Part shown: positions 8,710 to 16,458 of the stretch, one piece after another
Numbering within the stretch: position 1 is the first letter of the stretch
How the letters are laid out: each line of letters starts with the position of its first letter
From: Bdellovibrionales bacterium
GTDB lineage: Bacteria > Bdellovibrionota > Bdellovibrionia > Bdellovibrionales > UBA1609
Direction: 5' to 3'
Length of the DNA: 33,326 nucleotides
Assembly (NCBI GenBank): GCA_020630675.1
Contig: JAHDIR010000001.1
Location: 217,015 to 250,340, forward strand
Program-made: the position numbers and the translations under genes
Notes under the pieces: generated by a model
The model's input: the letters and a program-made list of their open reading frames with translations, nothing else
What the model was told of the DNA's origin: nothing
Database searches by the model: none

Positions 8710-9750
8710 ATGTTATTTGGTAAAAAAAAGCTAATCAGTTTAGATATTGGTGCCAATAGCATAAAGTTAATTGAGCTAGCCAAGAGTCGTAAGTCTATGT
8801 CTGTTGAGCGCATTGCTGTTTTGCCAACGCCTATGAATGCAATAGTGAATGGTGAAATTAGAGATACGGATGCCTTGGCAACTGTGATCTCAAGAATTTT
8901 TGAAGAAAACAAAGTTGCAAAAAAAAATATAGCCATTGCTTTAAATGGTTCTCAGGTCATTGTAAAAAAAATAAGTATTCCTAAAATTGATGAAAGCTTA
9001 ATTGCCGAGCAAATTAAGTGGGAGGCCGAGCAGTATATCCCCTATGAAGTGAATGAAGTTAACTTAGATTATAATGTTTTAAAATCAAGTGATGATCCAG
9101 GTAATATTTCTATTCTTGTTGTGGCAGCTCTACGTGAAGCCATAGGTAAAAATTTAGAGTTAGCCACGATGAGTGGCTACTCTATTGATGTTGTCGATAT
9201 CGGTGGCTTTGCTTTGTTTAACGTTTTTAATCATAACTACGACTATGAAGACAGTGACCGCATAGTTCTTTTTAATATAGGTTCGCAGCTGACTAATTTT
9301 GTTGTTGTTGAAAATAAAGAGATCGTTTTTAGTCGAGATATTCCAGTGGGTGGGCATAGTTATACTCAAGAGATTGAAAAAGCTTTAGGTATAGACTTTC
9401 AAGAAGCAGAGGCTTTAAAAATTAGTGCTTCAAAAGGTGAGGAGGTTCCTCAAGAAGTCATTTCTACAATATCAATGGCTCATGATTATTTTTGTGATGA
9501 AATTAATTCGACGATTGAGTTTTTTCTAAACTCCAGTGAAAGCTCTGGCTTTACCTCCAGCTACGTCACAGGTGGTGGTTTGCGCGTTTTTGGCCTTTAT
9601 GAAAAAATGGTAAAAAACTACAAAGTAAAAAAACTAGATCCTTTTAAAAAAATGGAATTAAACCCTAAAACGGTCACCGCAGCAGCTCTTCATAAATTAT
9701 CTGATATTTCGTCCATTGCTGTAGGATTGTCTGTCGGTAAGGGGATTTAG
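8710..9750 (+). CDS. pilM: type IV pilus inner-membrane assembly ATPase-like protein PilM
   Basis: Actin-like cytoplasmic protein that docks on the N-terminus of PilN and links the pilus motor to the PilN/PilO/PilP alignment complex. The 346 residues are normal for the family. Visible family features are the first phosphate-binding loop LISLDIGANSIKLIEL near the N-terminus, the hallmark stretch IKWEAEQYIPYEVNEVNLDY in the middle of the N-terminal half, and the VTGGGLRVFGL phosphate loop near the C-terminus. ATG 8710 has AAGGG six bases upstream. A strong purine run (AAGGGG) at its own end serves the next gene. Confidence 0.93.
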   Translation: MLFGKKKLISLDIGANSIKLIELAKSRKSMSVERIAVLPTPMNAIVNGEIRDTDALATVISRIFEENKVAKKNIAIALNGSQVIVKKISIPKIDESLIAEQIKWEAEQYIPYEVNEVNLDYNVLKSSDDPGNISILVVAALREAIGKNLELATMSGYSIDVVDIGGFALFNVFNHNYDYEDSDRIVLFNIGSQLTNFVVVENKEIVFSRDIPVGGHSYTQEIEKALGIDFQEAEALKISASKGEEVPQEVISTISMAHDYFCDEINSTIEFFLNSSESSGFTSSYVTGGGLRVFGLYEKMVKNYKVKKLDPFKKMELNPKTVTAAALHKLSDISSIAVGLSVGKGI

Positions 9751-9751
9751 T

Positions 9752-10141
9752 TTGAACCTTTTAACGTCTGATTTTTTGACAGAAAAAGAGTTACCTCGCT
9801 CAATCAAGGGTGAGGCCCAAAATAATAAGCCCACAGGTTTAAATAACTTTTCAGGAAATATTTCTCCTAACTTTTCAGACATTCGTTTTTTTAAAAAAAA
9901 CAAAGGCTTTGTTTTTAATCAAAAATACAAGAAGCAAACTTTAGCTTTTATTAAAGATCCCTTCAAGAAAATGATATCATCTAGGCAAAGTAAACCAACA
10001 AATCGTTTGTGGGGTATGGTTTTGTATTTTGTCAAAAATATAAGCTATGTGAAAGCGACTCATGAAGTGCAATCTGATAAAACAATATTTTCATTAGAAA
10101 TTCATTCCCAAAATAAACAAGGAGGGGTCATTGAAAATTAA
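9752..10141 (+). CDS. unidentified small basic protein between pilM and pilN
   Basis: 129-residue protein, basic in its middle third (RFFKKNKGF, NQKYKKQ, DPFKKMISSR), with no signal peptide and no clear membrane helix; the only hydrophobic run is about 87-100 (LWGMVLYFVKNISY). The start is TTG 9752, two bases after the pilM stop, supported by AAGGGG at 9739-9744 with seven bases spacing. Its end overlaps the pilN start by 11 bases and carries the pilN ribosome binding site. pilM and pilN are normally adjacent, so this is an insertion into a conserved operon. The tail (ISYVKATHEVQSDKTIFSLEI) faintly resembles the opening strands of AMIN domains; this is a weak impression. Function is unknown, possibly a lineage-specific pilus factor. 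Confidence 0.75.
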   Translation: MNLLTSDFLTEKELPRSIKGEAQNNKPTGLNNFSGNISPNFSDIRFFKKNKGFVFNQKYKKQTLAFIKDPFKKMISSRQSKPTNRLWGMVLYFVKNISYVKATHEVQSDKTIFSLEIHSQNKQGGVIEN

Positions 10142-10757
10142 CCTCCTTAAAACCAAAGTAAAATCAGAGCCAGTCACTTCTCTTTCTTATCAAACTGGGC
10201 AAACGGTCGTTGATGACTCTATTCATTTAAGCTCTATAAGTAAACCGGATTCAAATGCTGCTGTATTGACAAATTTGTTTCTAATGTTTGTTTTTGTTGG
10301 AGGCCTTTATTATTACGAAGGTTATGCCAACGGTCAGTTTAAAAAACAGAGTCAAAAACTTAGCCAAGAAGTAGCAAAACTTCGTTCTGATGTTCAAAAG
10401 AAAAAAGTAAGTGTTGATGAGGCTAAAGTTTTTAAAGTTAAAAGTGATGAGTTTAAAAGAAAAATTGAAGCCATTAGAGAACTTTCTAAAACAAGACTTA
10501 TTGAGCTAAAAGCTTTAGATTATATTCAGAACATAGTTCCTGAAAGATTGTGGTTTACTGAAATTGTTAAAAGCGGAAATAATTTTTTTTTCATAGGAAA
10601 AACAGCTTCTGGCGATGATCTTGGTGTTTTTTTAAAGGAACTTGAGGGTAGTAGTTTTTTTAAAGACATACTTATTTTGAGGGCGAAAGAAACAAAAGAT
10701 AAAAAAGAAGGAACTCTTGTTGGGTTTGAAATTCAAGCAACTATGAGGAAAATATAG
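10131..10757 (+). CDS. pilN: type IV pilus alignment complex protein PilN
   Basis: 208-residue bitopic inner-membrane protein. The cytoplasmic N-terminus begins MKINLL, the INLL motif that binds PilM. A single membrane helix lies at about 44-62, followed by a coiled-coil stretch (about 68-125, QFKKQSQKLSQEVAKLRSDV) and a C-terminal ferredoxin-like domain that pairs with PilO (LDYIQNIVPERLWFTEI). The linker before the helix is longer than in typical PilN. The start is TTG 10131 with GGAGG at 10121-10125, and it overlaps the previous gene by 11 bases. pilO starts at the very next base after the stop. Confidence 0.88.
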   Translation: MKINLLKTKVKSEPVTSLSYQTGQTVVDDSIHLSSISKPDSNAAVLTNLFLMFVFVGGLYYYEGYANGQFKKQSQKLSQEVAKLRSDVQKKKVSVDEAKVFKVKSDEFKRKIEAIRELSKTRLIELKALDYIQNIVPERLWFTEIVKSGNNFFFIGKTASGDDLGVFLKELEGSSFFKDILILRAKETKDKKEGTLVGFEIQATMRKI

Positions 10758-11351
10758 ATGGAAAAATTACGATCTATGTCGCCTTTGATGGCTTGTATTA
10801 TTGGAATTAGTTTGGCCTTACTCTACTTCTTTACCACTTACAGAAGTACAGACGTCATTAAGAAATCGATGGCTCCTATTAGAAAGCAAAAACAAGACTT
10901 AACTCTTGAGCTACAGAATATGAATAAAGTCATTAATGATGCCATAGAGTACCAGCAAACTATAAATATGTTAGGCGCTACAATTAATAAAGTAATTAAG
11001 TATATTCCTGAAACGATGACTTCATCTATTATGATGAGGCGATTGACAGAAGCTGCCAGTGTTTCAGGTGTAAATATTATAAATGTTAAAGATAGTAGAA
11101 ATAATCGTAATCAAAAAGGTCAATCTAATCTTTATGAAAAAGTTCCCGTAAAAATAAGTCTTGAAGGAAACTTTAATCAAATTATGGTTTTCTTAGCAAA
11201 CTTAACTAAGCTAGACACTATTTTTACTATTAGTGATTTAAAAATTAAAACGGCTATTCGCAGAAATAGTGGACGAAAAGTGGAATTTTCTGCGACCTTT
11301 ATTGGTTATCGATATAAAGGTGAAGAGGGTTTGTCAGGAGAGGCTGGGTGA
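10758..11351 (+). CDS. pilO: type IV pilus alignment complex protein PilO
   Basis: 197-residue bitopic inner-membrane protein with one helix at about 9-26, then a coiled coil (about 40-75) and a periplasmic ferredoxin-like domain (about 80-185). The TMTSSIMMRRLTEAASVSGV and LEGNFNQIMVFLANLTKL stretches are typical of PilO. It dimerises with PilN and contacts PilP. ATG 10758 directly follows the pilN stop and has GAGGA inside pilN. Its stop TGA is shared with the GTG start of pilP (GTGA). Confidence 0.88.
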   Translation: MEKLRSMSPLMACIIGISLALLYFFTTYRSTDVIKKSMAPIRKQKQDLTLELQNMNKVINDAIEYQQTINMLGATINKVIKYIPETMTSSIMMRRLTEAASVSGVNIINVKDSRNNRNQKGQSNLYEKVPVKISLEGNFNQIMVFLANLTKLDTIFTISDLKIKTAIRRNSGRKVEFSATFIGYRYKGEEGLSGEAG

Positions 11352-12196
11352 AAAAAATAAACGTTTTTCCTTTCTGTATTTTGATCCTTTTAATGGGGGC
11401 TTTTGAATTAACTTTAGCCCAAAACACCTCGGCATCGAGCGCTCAACAAAGAAACGAAACGGTTTTACCAAAAGGTTCGTCCCCCTCAGAGATCGCTCCT
11501 CCGCCAGCCCCAAAAGCAAATTTGGTAGCACCAGTTCCCGTTGAAAAAAGTGCTGGCTCTTTGCCTAAAAATAATAATGGAGATGTAAAGCCATCACCAG
11601 GAAACTCTTCTGCTATAGACAATGAAAATAAGCCTGACACGTTAGGTAATGCATCGCAAACTACAGGCAATGCCTCTGGGGCTTCGGAACAGCCGATACC
11701 TCCTCCGCAAATAGACTCTCCTCCGCCAGAGGTTTCTGGTAATGCCAACCAAGACCCTAATTTAAATCAAGGGCAGGTTCCTCCAGCCGCTGATGACCCG
11801 GCTTTTATGGAAAGTGAAATTTTATCTTATTTAGAGCCTTATATTTATGATGTCGATGGACGTAGAGACCCTTTTCAACCCTATCAAGTTTTTAAAAACT
11901 CAGTCATTGATGAAAACACGGGCAAGGCTATTGAAACAGAAAATACAAGAGCTCCTTTACAGCGCTATAATTTAAGTCAGTTAAAATTAAAAGCTATTTT
12001 ATGGAGCGTAAAAACTCCTAGAGTAATTATACAAGACCCAACATCTAGAATGCACACCTTAATTACTAACGATCTTATTGGCAACAATGGTGGCTATATA
12101 GCTAAAATTCGAGAGGGAGAAGTGGTTGTTCTAGAAAAAGTAAATGTTCAAGGTCGACTTGTCAGTTCGACTAAATTATTGCGTTTAAAGCGCTAA
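11348..12196 (+). CDS. pilP: type IV pilus assembly protein PilP, apparently not a lipoprotein
   Basis: Periplasmic protein linking the PilN/PilO pair to the PilQ secretin. 282 residues, longer than usual (about 170-180) because of a Pro/Asn/Ser-rich linker at about 27-150. The C-terminal PilP homology domain (about 165-282) starts with the diagnostic GRRDPF and continues with LSQLKLKAILWS and NDLIGNNGGYIAKI. The N-terminus is a signal peptide with likely cleavage after TLA (about residue 24). The only nearby cysteine (Cys10) is inside the hydrophobic core and not in a lipobox, whereas PilP of Pseudomonas and Neisseria is a lipoprotein. It starts with GTG 11348 in a GTGA overlap with pilO. 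Confidence 0.87.
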   Translation: MKKINVFPFCILILLMGAFELTLAQNTSASSAQQRNETVLPKGSSPSEIAPPPAPKANLVAPVPVEKSAGSLPKNNNGDVKPSPGNSSAIDNENKPDTLGNASQTTGNASGASEQPIPPPQIDSPPPEVSGNANQDPNLNQGQVPPAADDPAFMESEILSYLEPYIYDVDGRRDPFQPYQVFKNSVIDENTGKAIETENTRAPLQRYNLSQLKLKAILWSVKTPRVIIQDPTSRMHTLITNDLIGNNGGYIAKIREGEVVVLEKVNVQGRLVSSTKLLRLKR

Positions 12197-12210
12197 GAGG
12201 AGAATTAAGA

Positions 12211-14433
12211 ATGAAAAAATATAATCTACTAAGGATGGTAGTATTAATTCTTTCTGTAAATTTAATTTTATTAGGCTGTACTTCAACCAATGATAATAGC
12301 TTAGATGAGCCAGACCTTGTTACTGAGGTGGAAGGCGCCTTAGAAGGTGAGTTAGATGAAATTGATGAGGATGGCGATATAGAAGTTTCAGAGGGGCCAA
12401 GTGACTTTTCTGATGACGATATTTCCCAAGACTTTGATGACAATGATAGTGATTTTGACGCCGCTGAAGATGATACTTCTGACTTTGAGAATGATTCAAC
12501 CAATGTTGCTGCTTTAGACGATGACTTTGAAAGTGACTCTGACTTTGATAGCGATGCTAATGGAGAAGATTTTTCAAGTGCAGAAGGTGACGGGGACTTT
12601 GATGACTTTGGAAGTGATGACATCACTCCTGAGCCTTTGGCCCAAAGTGTACCTGTTGAGGAGCCCTTCGAAAATAATGAAGTTGAGTCGTCTTTCGAAG
12701 AGCCAGTACCAACGGTGGCAGCGGCCTCATTAATAGAATCCATTGATTTTAAAGCTGCTGAAGGTGGAAATGGAATAGTTGTTATGAGCACATCTTCTCC
12801 TGTTGAGATATCACAACGGGATTACCCAGAAAAACGACAATTAATTATTGATATTGCCAACGCTAAAATTAAAAAATCTCTTGAGCGACCTTTTATTATG
12901 AAAGACTTTAATGGAACTCCTTTTGCTGGAGTGAATGCTTACTCTCAAAAAGGAACGAAAGCAGTGAGCGTCGTCATTCAAATGAAGCCTGGAGCTACGC
13001 TTCCAGATGTTCAGCAAGAAGGTAATTCTATATTAGTTATGGCCAGTGGAGGCATAAGCGTGGCCGAAGGTTCTGAACCCACTCCCGATGAAGCTGTTGA
13101 AGAAGAGCCAGAAGAAGCCGCTGTTTCAGGAGATTTTGCTGGAAAAGGAATTATGTCAGCGGCAAACTTTCATGATTTTCTTATGAGTAATGAAAGGTAC
13201 TATGGAAAGCCAATCTCTATTCAGGCTAATCAGGTCAATATTAGAGAGTTGTTAAATTTTATTTCAGAGGAGAGTGGAGCAAACATAATTATTTCTAAAA
13301 AAGTGAAAGGTGAAGTGTCTATTAAATTGCGTGAAGTACCTTGGGATCAGGCATTGGTCACTATCATGAAATCCAATAGTTTGGGTTATGTTAGAGAGGG
13401 GTCTGTCTTAAGAATTGCCACACTCAAAGAACTCGAAGACATTGCCAAGCAAATATATAATACTCAAAAAAATATTGATGGTCTTAGTCCTAAGAAGGTA
13501 AAGCTTTTTTCAATAAATTATGCCGATGTGAAATTTTTGACCAATAAAATCAAACCACTCTTGACGCCTAAAACTGGAATTGCTGTTCCGGATGCAAGAA
13601 CAAGCTCTATTTATGTAAACGATAACCAAAGAGCAATCTCTCGTGTCACTAAATTAATAAAAGAGCTCGATCGTGCACCTGCTCAAGTAATGATTGAAGG
13701 AAAAATCGTTGAAGCAAGAGAGAGTTTTATTAAGCAGGTAGGAGTTAATTGGTCGGCCACAGGTGGAACTTCTATTTTATCACCAGATGGAGGGCCATTG
13801 GGGGCCCCGACTATTTTGAGCCCCAGTGTTAATATTTCTCCCTTAGGCGCGGCTCAAGATTTAACAAGTGTTGGTGGAATTTTTAATTTAACCGTAGGCA
13901 CATTAAAAAATATTGGAAATCTTTCCGCAACATTAGCTATGAGCGAGCAAGAGAATTTAACAAAAATTCTTTCTTCCCCGCGAATCATTGCCATGAATAA
14001 AGAGCGAGCGGAAATATCTCAGGAGTCGCAAGTTTTATCTATAACCTCATCTGTAAACAATGGAACAGTCACAAAAATTATTCAAAGAACTCCTGTGCGT
14101 TTGAGACTATTGGTTACTCCTCAAATTACTAATAATGGAACTGTACTGATGGACTTTGAAGTCAACAGAGCCTTTGCCGGAGCTGTGGAAGATAAGGAAA
14201 CTTTAGCCCGATCAGTCAACAATCGAAGAGCCAAGTCAAAAATTTTAGTGAAAAGTGGCGAGACAGCAGTGATTGGTGGAATTTACGACACCTTAGGAGC
14301 AAACTCAGAGCAAGGTCCATTAGGTTTAAAAGATATTCCAATTATAGGTTGGTTGTTTAAAAGTAAGGTGAAAGAGACGATTAAAAATGAACTGTTAATT
14401 TTCTTAACTCCAAAAATTTTACAAAGAGGTTAA
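12211..14433 (+). CDS. pilQ: type IV pilus outer-membrane secretin PilQ, predicted lipoprotein
   Basis: Outer-membrane pore through which the pilus passes, 740 residues. Order of parts: signal peptide with lipobox LLGC (Cys23); very acidic Asp/Ser/Glu region at about 31-140 with repeated SDFD/DDF units; one AMIN domain (about 177-278) for peptidoglycan binding; a second acidic linker (about 288-305); secretin N-domains (about 335-405 and 430-487); and the secretin barrel (about 490-737) with LSSPRIIAMN and the closing LLIFLTPKIL. ATG 12211 has AGAGGAGA 7 bases upstream. The lipobox is unusual for PilQ, and M. xanthus PilQ has several AMIN domains where this has one. The acidic region might bind calcium or act as a spacer; this is a guess. 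Confidence 0.93.
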   Translation: MKKYNLLRMVVLILSVNLILLGCTSTNDNSLDEPDLVTEVEGALEGELDEIDEDGDIEVSEGPSDFSDDDISQDFDDNDSDFDAAEDDTSDFENDSTNVAALDDDFESDSDFDSDANGEDFSSAEGDGDFDDFGSDDITPEPLAQSVPVEEPFENNEVESSFEEPVPTVAAASLIESIDFKAAEGGNGIVVMSTSSPVEISQRDYPEKRQLIIDIANAKIKKSLERPFIMKDFNGTPFAGVNAYSQKGTKAVSVVIQMKPGATLPDVQQEGNSILVMASGGISVAEGSEPTPDEAVEEEPEEAAVSGDFAGKGIMSAANFHDFLMSNERYYGKPISIQANQVNIRELLNFISEESGANIIISKKVKGEVSIKLREVPWDQALVTIMKSNSLGYVREGSVLRIATLKELEDIAKQIYNTQKNIDGLSPKKVKLFSINYADVKFLTNKIKPLLTPKTGIAVPDARTSSIYVNDNQRAISRVTKLIKELDRAPAQVMIEGKIVEARESFIKQVGVNWSATGGTSILSPDGGPLGAPTILSPSVNISPLGAAQDLTSVGGIFNLTVGTLKNIGNLSATLAMSEQENLTKILSSPRIIAMNKERAEISQESQVLSITSSVNNGTVTKIIQRTPVRLRLLVTPQITNNGTVLMDFEVNRAFAGAVEDKETLARSVNNRRAKSKILVKSGETAVIGGIYDTLGANSEQGPLGLKDIPIIGWLFKSKVKETIKNELLIFLTPKILQRG

Positions 14434-14436
14434 AAA

Positions 14437-15060
14437 TTGAAACTATTTACTCTGTTACTTGTTTTATTTTGTATTTCTTGCAGTGAAGTCGAGTCCGAAA
14501 AGGTAAAAGTCGCAGCGGTAGTAACAAAGGTTTCAAGCGCCGGTCCTGGGCAAATTGTTCGTGACCCTTCTCAGCCGGTCATCGACGGCCTAGAAGCTCC
14601 GACGGTTGAATTAAAAAATGGTTATTTTTCTTTTGAATTAGTTATTGAAAATAACAGTGAAAACTCAGTTGTGTTGAGTAATATTTTAGTAGAAGTTTTG
14701 GAGCATGGAAATAATGATTTGGTTGTTCTTGAAAAAGAATTCTCGGGAGCCAGTATTTTCTTAGGCAGTTATCCAGGTTTTCAAGATTCAGCGGGGCGCT
14801 ATATTGTTCTTGTTGGTGGGGGGGAAAGTAAACGCATTGGCGTGACTCCTATCGATAACGAAGTTTCAAGTGCAAATCAAAATGTCACTCAATTTTATGT
14901 CGATGGGTTAGAGCGTAAAAGTATTACAAATTATCTATATGATGTACGAATTACTTTAGAAGGTATTTTCACTGAAGTTCCTAGGGGAGCTCAAGGAGTA
15001 AACCCCTTTGAGAGGGAAACCGAGTTTTTTGAACGAATTGTCTACTTTTCAGTCAAGTAA
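14437..15060 (+). CDS. small predicted lipoprotein downstream of pilQ
   Basis: 207 residues with a short signal peptide and a lipobox-like CISC ending at Cys15 (Ser at -1, Ile at -2, the unusual Cys at -3). The rest looks like a beta-sandwich (VELKNGYFSFELVIENNSENSVVLSNILV has been split here: VELKNGYFSFELV, then IENNSENSVVL). The start is TTG 14437, three bases after the pilQ stop, backed by AAGAGGT at 14424-14430. It lacks the TPR repeats of known secretin pilotins such as Tgl or PilF. As the last gene of the pilus operon it is a candidate secretin partner, inferred from position only. Confidence 0.8.
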   Translation: MKLFTLLLVLFCISCSEVESEKVKVAAVVTKVSSAGPGQIVRDPSQPVIDGLEAPTVELKNGYFSFELVIENNSENSVVLSNILVEVLEHGNNDLVVLEKEFSGASIFLGSYPGFQDSAGRYIVLVGGGESKRIGVTPIDNEVSSANQNVTQFYVDGLERKSITNYLYDVRITLEGIFTEVPRGAQGVNPFERETEFFERIVYFSVK

Positions 15061-15071
15061 AGAGCTTGAGG

Positions 15072-15092
15072 CTATTGGCACTGAGCCAAAAG
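15072..15092 (+). other. stem-loop after the pilus operon
   Basis: TTGGC (15075-15079), loop ACTGA and GCCAA (15085-15089) pair perfectly. The stem can extend with CT/AG across one mismatch. There is no T run after it, so it is not a convincing intrinsic terminator, but it may mark the 3' end of the pil message. Confidence 0.3.
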
Positions 15093-15101
15093 TTAAGATT
15101 T

Positions 15102-15135
15102 AGGGTTGGCGAACCCTGTTATTGTCGGCTATAAA
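15102..15135 (+). promoter_or_regulatory. candidate rarA promoter with palindrome over the -35 box
   Basis: TTGGCG (15106-15111), 18 bases, TATAAA (15130-15135). The perfect palindrome AGGGTTGGCGAACCCT (15102-15117; 6-base arms, 4-base centre) covers the -35 box and could be an operator. The -10 box ends 8 bases before ATG 15144, so the transcript would be almost leaderless. Confidence 0.4.
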
Positions 15136-15143
15136 TATTGTCT

Positions 15144-16448
15144 ATGGATTTATTTGAAGCCACCGAAAACCCTCATTTGAAGCCTTTGGCTGAGCGTCTT
15201 CGCCCAAGCTCTTTAAAAGATATTGTGGGTCAAAAAAAAGCTCTTCACCCAAGGTCTCCCTTAATTAAGAGGGTAGAGCAAGGGCTATTGCCAAATTTAA
15301 TTATTTGGGGGCCTCCTGGAACTGGAAAAACCAGTTTTGCTTTATTGTTGTGCGAAATTTTAAATTTTGATTTTGTTGTGGCAAACGCTATTGATACTGG
15401 TGTAAAAAAAATTAGAGACCTTGGTAATGAGGCTCATCAAAAAAAAATAACTCTAGGTCGGCAAACGGTCTTGTTTATTGATGAAATCCATCGTTTAAAT
15501 AAATCGCAACAAGATATACTTTTACCATTTACAGAAAAAGGCGACCTGATTTTAATAGGGGCCACCACGGAAAATCCCAGTTATGAGTTAAACTCAGCTT
15601 TGATGAGTCGTTGTCAGTTGTTAGTTTTTGAACGTTTGGAAGAAGAAGATTTAAAAATTTTAGTTTTTAAAGCTTTAAACTCTTTTGATTTAAAACCCCA
15701 ACTTGTTTTGTCCGAATCAGCGATCAAAGAAGTTATTGGTGATGCCAATGGCGATGCTCGCAAGCTTTTAAACACTCTTGATGCCATACTCACGGCTTAT
15801 AATGGTTCTGATAGTGATCAATGGGATTGGCCATTAGTTCCCGAACAATTTTATGAATTCTTTAAAAACACAAGCCTATATTATGATAAAGCCAGTGATA
15901 GTCATTATGATGCGATCTCGGCATTTATTAAAAGTGTAAGAGGAAGTGATCCTGATGCGGCTGTTTACTATTTAGCAAGAATGGTGGCCTCGGGAGAAGA
16001 TCCTGTTTTTATCGCTCGACGCTTAGTGATCTTAGCTTCAGAAGATATTGGAAATGCCGACCCTAAAGGGCTACCTTTAGCTATGGCGACGATGGAAGCT
16101 GTCAAAGCCATTGGCTTGCCTGAGGCTGGTATTTGTTTAGCTCAAGCCACCACATATTTATCATCAGCTCCAAAGTCTAATCGCTCTTACCTTTCTTATA
16201 AAAAAGCTTTAAGTGAGGTGAATAAATCTGGAAATTTAGAAGTGCCTAAATCATTGAGGTCTGCCAAAACAAAATTAATGAAAGATATTGGTTACGGTAA
16301 AGGCTATAAGTACTCTCATGATGGTGAGAAAGCTTGGCAAGAGCAAACATTTTTACCAGACAAAATAAAAGATATAAAATTTTATGAGCCATCAGAAAGA
16401 GGTTTTGAAAAAAATATAAGTGCTTACCTTCGCTGGATGAAGTCTTAG
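15144..16448 (+). CDS. rarA: replication-associated recombination protein A (MgsA/RarA AAA+ ATPase)
   Basis: Clamp-loader-like AAA+ ATPase that acts at stalled replication forks. 434 residues from ATG 15144. LAERLRPSSLKDIVGQ opens the protein, Walker A is GPPGTGKT (56-63), Walker B is VLFIDEIHR (109-117), and the sensor region GATTENPSYELNSALMSRC with its arginine finger follows. The C-terminal half carries the tetramerisation domain with ASEDIGNADP and YLSSAPKSNRSY, typical of RarA. An in-frame TTG at 15138 exists, but neither start has a ribosome binding site. The gene has its own promoter and is unrelated to the pilus block. Confidence 0.93.
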   Translation: MDLFEATENPHLKPLAERLRPSSLKDIVGQKKALHPRSPLIKRVEQGLLPNLIIWGPPGTGKTSFALLLCEILNFDFVVANAIDTGVKKIRDLGNEAHQKKITLGRQTVLFIDEIHRLNKSQQDILLPFTEKGDLILIGATTENPSYELNSALMSRCQLLVFERLEEEDLKILVFKALNSFDLKPQLVLSESAIKEVIGDANGDARKLLNTLDAILTAYNGSDSDQWDWPLVPEQFYEFFKNTSLYYDKASDSHYDAISAFIKSVRGSDPDAAVYYLARMVASGEDPVFIARRLVILASEDIGNADPKGLPLAMATMEAVKAIGLPEAGICLAQATTYLSSAPKSNRSYLSYKKALSEVNKSGNLEVPKSLRSAKTKLMKDIGYGKGYKYSHDGEKAWQEQTFLPDKIKDIKFYEPSERGFEKNISAYLRWMKS

Positions 16449-16458
16449 TATTTTAAAA

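Noticed and set aside
9752-10141. 129-residue gene as a split AMIN-domain fragment of PilQ
   Set aside because: Only a short strand pattern at the very end is suggestive; the rest is basic and unlike AMIN, and pilQ already has a complete AMIN domain.
12171-12791. 206-residue open frame on the minus strand opposite pilQ, Ser/Lys-rich
   Set aside because: It mirrors the acidic Asp/Ser repeats of PilQ (GAY/TCW codons read backwards give Ser-rich peptide) and has no ribosome binding site or family likeness.
15072-15117. Stem-loops after the pilus operon as an intrinsic terminator
   Set aside because: Neither stem is followed by a T run; recorded only as structures.
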